DNA of 64,000 nucleotides from Vibrio ruber DSM 16370 (GTDB lineage: Bacteria > Pseudomonadota > Gammaproteobacteria > Enterobacterales > Vibrionaceae), in assembly GCF_900163965.1 (NCBI RefSeq), contig NZ_FULE01000030.1, positions 1 through 64,000 of the forward strand, written 5' to 3'. The notes below the pieces were generated by a model. It made no database searches, was not told the origin of the DNA, and worked only from the letters and a program-made list of their open reading frames with translations. This document shows, one piece after another, positions 1 to 7,300 of this stretch. A program made the translations under genes and the position numbers. Each line of letters starts with the position of its first letter. Position 1 is the first letter of the stretch.

Positions 1-235
1 CCTTGAACCTCGGGAGTTAACCTGCCCATCCAGTGAGGCATATTTTCTGATTAGGCGGGCAAGACTTTTTGGATCTCATTTGGGCGCGATACATAGAGTA
101 TCAAACTGACGCCGGATATATGTTTAAGGCCGCGTTTCATTTTCAGGAACAACCGTCGATGGTGAATTTATGAGATGAATAAATACATTGAGGAAGTCTG
201 AAAAATACTTTGATTTAGATGGAGTGACCATATAG

Positions 236-263
236 GTTACTCTTGCATCTTGGCAAGAGTAAC
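236..263. repeat. Perfect 11-bp inverted repeat (hairpin)
   Basis: GTTACTCTTGC at 236-246 is matched by GCAAGAGTAAC at 253-263 with a 6-nt loop. No T-run follows on either strand, so it is not a clear terminator. Apart from this hairpin and the start of the duplicated flank at 341, I see nothing supportable in 1-474: the reading frames there are short and lack family features. The hairpin may close a gene whose body lies left of the window. Confidence 0.5.
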
Positions 264-340
264 TGGCGCACTGAGCACTGATGCCTCTGAAACCGAAAAA
301 CGTAATTGTGCGTCAAATCTGGGAGCCGGAGGCTACAATA

Positions 341-1342
341 AGACAAATCAATAAAACCGAACCCCGTCGCATTTCCCCCGGCAACACCACTAAAACCATG
401 ACAAACAGTGTTTTTTGCCGCTCGCTTCTTTTATCCTATGAACCATTCAATCCACACCGACCAAATATCGCTTTATGAAAACATCTCTCGACCATTTGCC
501 CGAATCCAAACAGCAGGAGCTTGCCACCATATCGACCATTCTGCGCGATACGCTGGAAGACTATCTTCAAGGCAAAACAGCGAGTAAAAGCGAGTTTCGG
601 ATTGTGAAAATCATCCTGTTCGGCAGCCATGCCAAAGGCACATGGGTCAACGATCCGGTCAATGGCTATATCAGTGATTATGATATTCTGGTGATTGTGA
701 ATAAAGCTGCGCTGGTTGAAGAAGATGTCGTCTGGCAACGCGCCAAAGAGCAGATCGACCGTAAAGTCACTTCGGCACCGCTGGGATTGATTGTCCATGA
801 TTTGCAGGAAGTCAACGAGCGGCTACAACAGGGGCATTATTTCTTCAAAGATATCCGCGAAGAAGGGATTGAACTGTTTGCCGCCACACCAAAATCGCTG
901 GCAGAGCCGGGGGATCTAACCGAAGCAGAAAAGCAGGAAATTGCCCGTAAGCATTATGAACAGTGGTTTGAAAGTGCAGTTCAGTTTATTGCTTTACACC
1001 AAGTAACGATGCAAAACCATTGGTTGAAAAAAGCTGCGTTTTTACTCCATCAAGCAAGTGAACATTTATTCGCCTGCACGCTACTCACCTGCACCAATTA
1101 TTTACCCAAATCCCACAATATCGAAAAACTGGGGAAACTATGCGCCCAAATCGATACTGAATTTGCAACGATTTTCCCGCTCGACAACAAATTCCACCGC
1201 CGCTGCTTCCGTCGCCTGCAACGCGCCTATATCGAGGCCCGATATTCGGAGCATTATGAGATTACGGTTGAGGAGTTGGAATTTCTGGAAAGTGAAGTGC
1301 AGCGGTTAAAAGGATTGGTGGAACGGGTTTGTTTGGAGAGGG
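341..1342 (+). repeat. Direct repeat copy 1 (MNT-HEPN gene plus upstream flank)
   Basis: This segment is repeated at 2777-3778 with a constant offset of 2436 bases. It covers about 134 bp of upstream flank and almost the whole MNT-HEPN reading frame. The two copies differ by scattered substitutions, mostly silent, and by one dense patch near 978-1070. Similarity resumes more weakly after the stop codon (the words GGGCGTGACA and AATGAACAGT-like recur), so the original duplication may have been longer. Confidence 0.9.
415..442 (+). promoter_or_regulatory. Candidate promoter of MNT-HEPN copy 1
   Basis: TTGCCG at 415-420 and TATGAA at 437-442 are separated by 16 bp and lie 32 bp before the start codon. 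The same sequence precedes copy 2 inside the duplicated flank, so both copies should share this promoter. The match is moderate and rests on inspection only. Confidence 0.3.
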
Positions 1343-1350
1343 TTGGGTGA
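475..1350 (+). CDS. Nucleotidyltransferase-HEPN fusion protein, copy 1
   Basis: The 291-residue protein has an N-terminal minimal nucleotidyltransferase (MNT) domain and a C-terminal HEPN domain (PF05168-like). The MNT signature is visible as G50-S51 in GSHAKG and the acidic pair D68/D70 in SDYDILV. The HEPN half carries the typical AYIEARY stretch with R256 and H260, an R-x3-H spacing slightly shorter than the usual HEPN RNase motif. In separate-gene systems HEPN is an RNase toxin and MNT silences it by AMPylation, so a fusion may be self-regulating or may act on another target; that is inference. The start ATG lacks an obvious Shine-Dalgarno sequence. A near-identical copy lies at 2911-3789, and both lie head-on to the CDI genes. 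Confidence 0.8.
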   Translation: MKTSLDHLPESKQQELATISTILRDTLEDYLQGKTASKSEFRIVKIILFGSHAKGTWVNDPVNGYISDYDILVIVNKAALVEEDVVWQRAKEQIDRKVTSAPLGLIVHDLQEVNERLQQGHYFFKDIREEGIELFAATPKSLAEPGDLTEAEKQEIARKHYEQWFESAVQFIALHQVTMQNHWLKKAAFLLHQASEHLFACTLLTCTNYLPKSHNIEKLGKLCAQIDTEFATIFPLDNKFHRRCFRRLQRAYIEARYSEHYEITVEELEFLESEVQRLKGLVERVCLERVG

Positions 1351-1354
1351 AGGG

Positions 1355-1376
1355 GCTGGAACCGGGTGGTTCCAGC
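1355..1376 (+). terminator. Hairpin after MNT-HEPN copy 1
   Basis: GCTGGAACC and GGTTCCAGC form a perfect 9-bp stem with a 4-nt loop, starting 4 nt after the stop codon. A G-rich rather than T-rich tract follows, so if it terminates transcription it is not a textbook intrinsic terminator. Confidence 0.45.
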
Positions 1377-1439
1377 TTGGGGGCGCTGCCCTATCTGGGT
1401 TTGTGGAAATGGGCGTGACATAGAATGATGAATAGTCTC

Positions 1440-1479
1440 GGTTCCAAGGCTAAATAATGAACAATTTAGCCTTGGAACC
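1440..1479. terminator. Strong 16-bp hairpin between convergent genes
   Basis: A perfect 16-bp inverted repeat (arms 1440-1455 and 1464-1479, 8-nt loop) lies 4 bp beyond the stop codon of the leftward immunity gene and also downstream of the rightward MNT-HEPN gene. Flanking T-runs are poor. It is best read as a bidirectional end-of-transcript or mRNA-stabilising hairpin. Confidence 0.55.
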
Positions 1480-1483
1480 AGAG

Positions 1484-1903
1484 TTAATGTCTTATATCTC
1501 TATGCCACTGGGAGAAAAAATTTAATGACTTTTCCCCCATAAACGACCTAGCATATTCACCCGCTGCCGTCTGAGCTATATCTTCTAAAAAGCAAGATTT
1601 AAGAGAATTTGCTAACAAGGTGTTAGAATGGGTTAAGCTATGCTCTATAAAGTCAAATAACTCTACCATTTTTCCAACATCGATATTCTCTTGCCAATCA
1701 GGCTCAATTTTTATAGTAGTGGGGCTACGTCTAAATTGACTTTGATCAATAAAGAAATGAGCAAATTCATTGCATACACCACAGAATGTAAAATCACCAT
1801 TATCTTCAATATTATAATTATCGTCAGAATTCCATCTTTCAATAAAGCTGGGAGCTATATATATAAAAAATTTGAGTAGTTCGTCTGGTGTATCTATCAT
1901 CAT
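1484..1903 (-). CDS. Putative immunity protein of orphan CDI toxin module
   Basis: A small acidic protein of 139 residues without signal peptide or membrane segment. I do not recognise the family with certainty. Its start overlaps the stop of the upstream toxin gene by 4 bp (ATGA), the arrangement expected of a toxin/immunity pair and identical to that of cdiA/cdiI in this locus. The role, binding the adjacent toxin in the cytoplasm, is inferred from position and size. The gene is AT-rich compared with the surrounding repeats, as is usual for exchanged CDI toxin modules. A 16-bp hairpin lies just beyond its stop. Confidence 0.55.
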   Translation of the reverse strand: MMIDTPDELLKFFIYIAPSFIERWNSDDNYNIEDNGDFTFCGVCNEFAHFFIDQSQFRRSPTTIKIEPDWQENIDVGKMVELFDFIEHSLTHSNTLLANSLKSCFLEDIAQTAAGEYARSFMGEKSLNFFSQWHRDIRH

Positions 1904-2643
1904 TTATTATTCTTACCATCTATAGCATTGCGAAAGTCTTTCAACATTTCCTGAGCAGCATGCCTATCTGAAAGAGATGCTGATGAATTGTGTTTCAACC
2001 ACTTCTCAAGTCTTGTTATAACTTGAGGAGCTTTATTATTTAAATGGTCTGCGCCGTTTAACATACCACCAGAATTATATTCCCATCGAGCTGCATCAGC
2101 GGTACTGCCAGTCCCTTCATATGAAGAAAACTTATCCCCTTTATAAACATCATTTACTATATTTTGTAATTTTTGATCATCAACCTCTGGTCGCTTAAAA
2201 CTCCCTGCATAGCTTCCTCCCTCTTGATAACCATATAAATTACGATTCTCAATGGTCCTGAACGATACTTTTTCTGGACTATGAACATCAGAAATTATGG
2301 CTGGTTTACCCCCACTAAATTGAATATATTTAGTACGGTTCCCAACCACTACCGTCCCTTCACCCTCTGCCACCAATGATGAAGAACCAGCATTCGCCTC
2401 TGATGTTACAACCTTTCCTGCATTCCCAAAAAGTTTTTTTGCGCCATTTGATACAGCTGAAGTCAGGTCTTTGACAATAACTGCTCCGGCTAAGAGCCCA
2501 GACTGCACTTCCGGGTCTGATACGATCGGCAGAACTTTATCCGAGAGCGAGGTATGCGTATTTATATATTCCTGATCTGCACTGTTCACTCTTCTTACAA
2601 ACTCAATGGCTTGCTCATTCGACATTGAATCGTTAAATGGCAC
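1900..2643 (-). CDS. Orphan CdiA C-terminal toxin fragment, 5'-truncated
   Basis: This 247-residue frame starts at a GTG and has no signal peptide or TPS domain, so it could not be exported by itself. Its first third (LSDKVLPIVSDPEVQ and a hydrophobic AGAVIV stretch) resembles a pretoxin region; the intact CdiA has a similar DPKVQ word after a hydrophobic segment. The last ~130 residues are polar with Trp, Tyr and Asp and are presumably the toxin, of a type I cannot name. The frame stays open and protein-like for about nine codons upstream (including EIPDWVPFND) and then meets tandem stops at about 2667-2672, so the upstream part has been lost. An alternative start is the ATG at 2625. It fits the orphan cdiA-CT/cdiI modules known downstream of cdi operons. 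Confidence 0.6.
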   Translation of the reverse strand: MPFNDSMSNEQAIEFVRRVNSADQEYINTHTSLSDKVLPIVSDPEVQSGLLAGAVIVKDLTSAVSNGAKKLFGNAGKVVTSEANAGSSSLVAEGEGTVVVGNRTKYIQFSGGKPAIISDVHSPEKVSFRTIENRNLYGYQEGGSYAGSFKRPEVDDQKLQNIVNDVYKGDKFSSYEGTGSTADAARWEYNSGGMLNGADHLNNKAPQVITRLEKWLKHNSSASLSDRHAAQEMLKDFRNAIDGKNNK

Positions 2644-2670
2644 CCAATCTGGAATTTCAGAATCTTATCA

Positions 2671-2681
2671 GGACACACACC
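2671..2681 (+). repeat. GGACACACACC motif at the break of the orphan toxin
   Basis: The context TTATCAGGACACACACC matches the dispersed motif that surrounds the Y1 transposase at 35862-36824. It sits exactly where the orphan toxin frame stops being open. About 95 bp further right the second MNT-HEPN repeat begins. Nothing else is recognisable between 2682 and 2776. Confidence 0.5.
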
Positions 2682-2776
2682 ATAAAATGGAGTCGATAAC
2701 CTTCCTCAATTCAAGCAAACCATAGGAAAAAGAAATTGTGCGTTATGCCCCGAAGCCAAAGCCGATAAGAATCACC

Positions 2777-3778
2777 AGACAAATCAATAAAACCGAACCC
2801 CGTCGCATTTCCCCCGGCAACACCACTAAAACCATGACAAACAGTGTTTTTTGCCGCTCGCTTCTTTTATCCTATGAGCCATTCAATCCACACCGACCGA
2901 ATATTGCTTTATGAAAACATCTCTCGACCATTTGCCTGAATCCAAACAGCAAGAGCTTGCCACCATATCGACCATTCTGCGCGATACGCTGGAAGACTAT
3001 CTTCAAGGCAAAACAGCGAGTAAAAGCGAGTTTCGGATTGTGAAAATCATCCTGTTCGGCAGCCATGCCAAAGGCACATGGGTCAACGATCCGGTCAATG
3101 GCTATATCAGTGATTATGATATTCTGGTGATTGTGAATAAAGCCGCGCTGGTTGAAGAAGATGTCGTCTGGCAACGCGCCAAAGAGCAGATCGACCGTAA
3201 AGTCACTTCGGCACCGCTGGGATTGATTGTCCATGATTTGCAGGAAGTCAACGAGCGGCTACAACAGGGGCATTATTTCTTCAAAGATATCCGTGAAGAA
3301 GGGATTGAACTGTTTGCCGCCACCCCAAAACCGCTGGCAGAGCCGGGGGATCTAACCGAAGCAGAAAAGCAGGAAATTGCCCGTAAGCATTATGAGCAGT
3401 GGTTTGAAAGTGCAGAACAGCTCTTTGTATTCTTTCAAGATGGAATGAAGCGGCAATGGTTGAAGCAATCAGCTTTTCTCCTACATCAATCGACGGAACG
3501 TTTTTTCGCCTGCACGCTACTCACCTGCACCAATTATTTACCCAAATCCCACAATATCGAAAAACTGGGGAAACTATGCGCCCAAATCGATGCTGAATTT
3601 GCAACGATTTTCCCGCTCGACAACAAATTCCACCGCCGCTGCTTCCGTCGTCTGCAACGCGCCTATATCGAGGCCCGATATTCGGAGCATTATGAAATTA
3701 CGGTTGAGGAGTTGGAATTTCTGGAAAGTGAAGTGCAGCGGTTGAAAAGATTGGTGGAACGGGTTTGTTTAGAGAGGG
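2777..3778 (+). repeat. Direct repeat copy 2 (MNT-HEPN gene plus upstream flank)
   Basis: Partner of 341-1342 in the same orientation. Together the two copies enclose the 1.4-kb AT-rich toxin/immunity segment 1343-2776. Homologous recombination between them would delete that segment and leave one MNT-HEPN gene. Confidence 0.9.
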
Positions 3779-3789
3779 TGCAGAGCTGA
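2911..3789 (+). CDS. Nucleotidyltransferase-HEPN fusion protein, copy 2
   Basis: The 292-residue protein is nearly identical to copy 1 in the MNT domain (GSHAKG, SDYDILV) and the last 90 residues (HEPN core with ARYSEHY). About 30 residues from position 169, at the MNT/HEPN junction, are clearly different (EQLFVFFQDGMKRQW here, VQFIALHQVTMQNHW in copy 1), and the last residues differ too (ERVQS against ERVG). The coding potential is intact, so both copies may be functional. It converges on the cdiI end of the CDI operon. Its function, RNA-targeting HEPN with a nucleotidyltransferase partner domain, is inferred from the domains. Confidence 0.8.
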   Translation: MKTSLDHLPESKQQELATISTILRDTLEDYLQGKTASKSEFRIVKIILFGSHAKGTWVNDPVNGYISDYDILVIVNKAALVEEDVVWQRAKEQIDRKVTSAPLGLIVHDLQEVNERLQQGHYFFKDIREEGIELFAATPKPLAEPGDLTEAEKQEIARKHYEQWFESAEQLFVFFQDGMKRQWLKQSAFLLHQSTERFFACTLLTCTNYLPKSHNIEKLGKLCAQIDAEFATIFPLDNKFHRRCFRRLQRAYIEARYSEHYEITVEELEFLESEVQRLKRLVERVCLERVQS

Positions 3790-3989
3790 AACCTGACGTG
3801 GTCTCCGCCCAACGTCTACTATGAAGGCCGACTCACTCCATATCTGGATTTATAAACATGGGCGTGACACAGAATAATGAACAGTCCCTAATTAGGATCA
3901 GTTATTTAGCTTAATCATTATTTTACCTTCAAATTGTGTTCACCAGAGTTGTAGCTAGTTTCGTTTGTCTCTTAAATTACGATGTACAA

Positions 3990-4373
3990 TCATCGACATT
4001 TACTTGACCATTTTTCTCTAACTTTTTCACCAACTTTACAGTAATATTCTCTTTTACTTTCAGTTTCATATTGCTCTGTTTCAGGAAAATCTGCCCAGTG
4101 ACTATCCACTGCTACTGGGTTAAGCTCATCTGTTATGTTAGAAAAAGCAGTGCATAAATCTTGTATACTCATACCTACCAGCATTAGAGCACTAAGCGTT
4201 GATAACTCTTCCTTACATTCTATAGCACCAGCCAATCCACTGACTCTTTCTTTTAAAACTTCAATATCATGAAAACAATCTTCAATTTCTAACTTTAAAT
4301 TCTTCGTATCGATGTCTTTGCTATCAGATATTCGTTCTAAACACTTAATTAGGAACTTTAAATCTTCAATCAT
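3990..4373 (-). CDS. cdiI: CdiI-type immunity protein
   Basis: A 127-residue, mostly helical acidic protein with no membrane segment, encoded directly after the huge cdiA; its start overlaps the cdiA stop by 4 bp (ATGA). Position, size and translational coupling identify it as the cognate immunity protein that would neutralise the C-terminal toxin domain of CdiA in sibling cells. The sequence itself matches no immunity family I can name. It is AT-rich like the toxin-encoding end of cdiA, consistent with transfer of toxin and immunity as one unit. Between it and MNT-HEPN copy 2 (3790-3989) I see only degenerate remains of the repeat's 3' flank. Confidence 0.75.
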   Translation of the reverse strand: MIEDLKFLIKCLERISDSKDIDTKNLKLEIEDCFHDIEVLKERVSGLAGAIECKEELSTLSALMLVGMSIQDLCTAFSNITDELNPVAVDSHWADFPETEQYETESKREYYCKVGEKVREKWSSKCR

Positions 4374-7300
4374 TTAGGTAGCCTTCTTCCTGTTTTCTTT
4401 GCTTGAGCTGTCTTCGCGATGTTTAATGTACCATCTAGGTTTAATACTGCTTTAAAGTTTCCCTGCTTATCGAAAACTTCTAAATGGTTTTTATGTTGAC
4501 CATCTAAGTATACCTGATCCCCTTTCTTTAAAGCGCTGCCATATCTCTTGGTTACATCGAATACTCGTTGACCGTCATATACTTTCGGACTTTTCTTAGT
4601 TATAGACATTACATCTGAACCAAATCCAGGTTGGTTAAAGAAGTCTTCCATTTTACCAATCGCACCTTTATTCGGCTCGTAACTGCTGTTTTTAGAATCT
4701 ACAACCAACAACGGATCCACACCAGATTCAACAGGCGACTCAGTCTTACCTAATCCTTGCTCAATTGTTGCTACAGTTTCTGTTGAGGCATCAATCCTAT
4801 CACTTACTTCAGTAACAGTGGACGCATCATATCCCTCATGAGAAGGTAGAGAAGTTGATGCATCAATTGTATCCGCCATTTCACTCATTGCATTAGCTCT
4901 GGCAACGACTTCCGCGCTAACCTGTTGCATCAGGTTATCCATCTCGACCCAATCGCCCGTTTCAGTACTCGAATCTCTGTATTCCTGCATCTGAAGATAA
5001 GCTTTGGCCGCAATATCAAGCTCTTCATCTGTGTACTGAGCATCCGGCTCAAAGAAATTTAAAATACCATTGCCGACATCTTTAGCTCCTGCCATCGCAT
5101 CCGTCAGTGCTTGTTTGGTAACCTGCTGCACCTTAGGATCTGCTATTGCAGCGGCAGTAATCGTCGTTATCGCTACCGCTGCGGGTATGACTAAAGGTAT
5201 TAAGTTATCACCTTGACGCTTATCTAATCCGCTATACACCTGATTGTTACCAGCCACTGTACTTCCTGTATTACCCACATGACTATTACTACTCGCCATG
5301 CTGCCGTTCCCAGTCACACCCAGTGCTGTATCTGTATAGTCCGTGAAGTCTTCTCCGATATTGTTTGCATAGATTTCCCGATCCTGCTCAGAATATCGAT
5401 TCACATCTCCTGTTTTATCATCAACCGCATGACTCATCTCATGTCCGGCAATGAGGACTAACTCTTCGGTATTATTGGCATTCTGATCATTGATATAAGA
5501 TTTTTGGGTCTCTTCTGAATAGAAACCTTTGCGAGCATCATTGTCTTTCGCAATAATCTTGTTCTCATATCCTTCTGGGTTATAGCCCAATGACTGCATT
5601 GCGGCATGAGTCAGTTGATCAAGTATGACTTGCTTCGTATCAGCACTTAACTTCGGATCTCTCAGCCTCGCAGCTAATTGCGGATCATCGATAATTGCCT
5701 GTTTCACACTTTTATATATATCAAGCTGTTTTCCCGTCTCACTCAAGATATCTGTCAGCTCGACTCGATCAGTCGTGATGGCTCTTTCCAGACTTTCACG
5801 CATCATGTCAGTAATGAGAGCGTCCTCAGCAATCTCCTTCCACCCGGTCTCACTCAGCAACCGGTGGTCCACCGTGACATCAAAGTTGCCCTGCTGACGA
5901 TCCACTGAGTACAGGTCTTTAGTCGTGCTGGTGACATCCCGGTTCAGACGCTCGGTATCATCGCTGTTGTGTGTGTCCTCGATACGCAGCTCGCCCTGTC
6001 CGACCGTCGCCAGCGTTTTACTCTTGTGATAACCACTTTGATTGGTGTACTGATATCTCGATGAATTACGGGACGCGTCTATTTGAGTCGCACCATCCTT
6101 ATCCGGGCCGATACTGACACTCGAGCTGACACCTGCATTGCGGCTGCTGGTATCACGCGTGTTACTCAGGTCGGTATAACTCAGCATGCCGGTTTCGAGG
6201 TGAAGCCGACCGGCGTCGCTGCCGTCTTCGTTAACCGTCGCAATCGTCGCGCCTTTGATATCGGTATTGCCACCCACGGTGATATTGGCATCACCACCGG
6301 AAGTGATACGGGTCAGCATGGTTTCCCGGCTATGTGAACGCCCGTTTGAGAGGTTCACTCCGCTATTCACGCCCTGTAAGTTCCCGGCATGGTCAAAACC
6401 GCTCACAGCCCCACCTTTGCCGACATCCCCACCGGAGAGGCCCACCCCGCCACTGACAGAGCCACCGTGGTTGGTGCTGCTGTAACGGTTCTGTACCGAA
6501 GCCACATTCAGGTCACCGCCAACGGATATATCCAGTTGCTCATTCGCCGCAACGTCGGCACCGTTCACATCGGTATCCCCGTCTGAGGTGATTCGGATAT
6601 GATCGGCACTCAGAACACTATTGGTATGAGTCTGGCTTTGGGAGACGCTTTCATTGCGGCTATAGCTGGCATCGAGATTGACCCCGCTGTCCGCCCCGAA
6701 TAACGTCACCGAAGCACCGACATGCGCGGACTCGCTGCCATTGGTGCTGCTGCTTTGCTCATCCGACGCCAGCAGGTTCACCTGATTGCCGCTCACAGCA
6801 AGGGTGTCATCTGCATGAATGACTGAGCCCTGAACCGTCGCTGACTGGCCGGTTTGATGGCCTGCCTCAATGGTGACGTTCTGCCCCGACAATTGGGAGC
6901 CGACCGACGTCACCCGCTGTGACTGACTGTTTTGTTTATCGGCATCAATATCCAGATGCAGCCCGGCATCAAAACCAAACGCACCGGAAGTGATACTGTT
7001 TACCGCAGCATCACTTTGTTTTGCCAACAACGTGGTTTTTGAGGTGACATTCTCCGCAGCCAGCGCAATGCCAGCGGCATACCACGCTTCATCCCCCTTG
7101 AGGTCTGAGACGAGGTCTTGTAACTCCTCGATATCCTCAAACGTGACGCCCGGCTTTTTCGCTGCATAGTCTGCTTGCAGCGTCTCCAGCGTACCTTTCA
7201 GTGACGCCAGTTGTTTTTTGTACTGTTGATAATCCTGCTTGGCCTGTTTCAGGGCTTGGGTTGCCTGTTGCAATCCTTTCACGGCTTTTGCCACTTCCAC

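Noticed and set aside
281..478. 65-codon rightward frame before MNT-HEPN copy 1
   Set aside because: The frame is not preserved in the duplicated flank before copy 2, and the peptide has no family features or ribosome site.
436..798. Antisense frame over MNT-HEPN copy 1 (and the twin at 2872-3234)
   Set aside because: A shadow of the well-supported MNT domain on the other strand. It is repeated only because the gene is duplicated.
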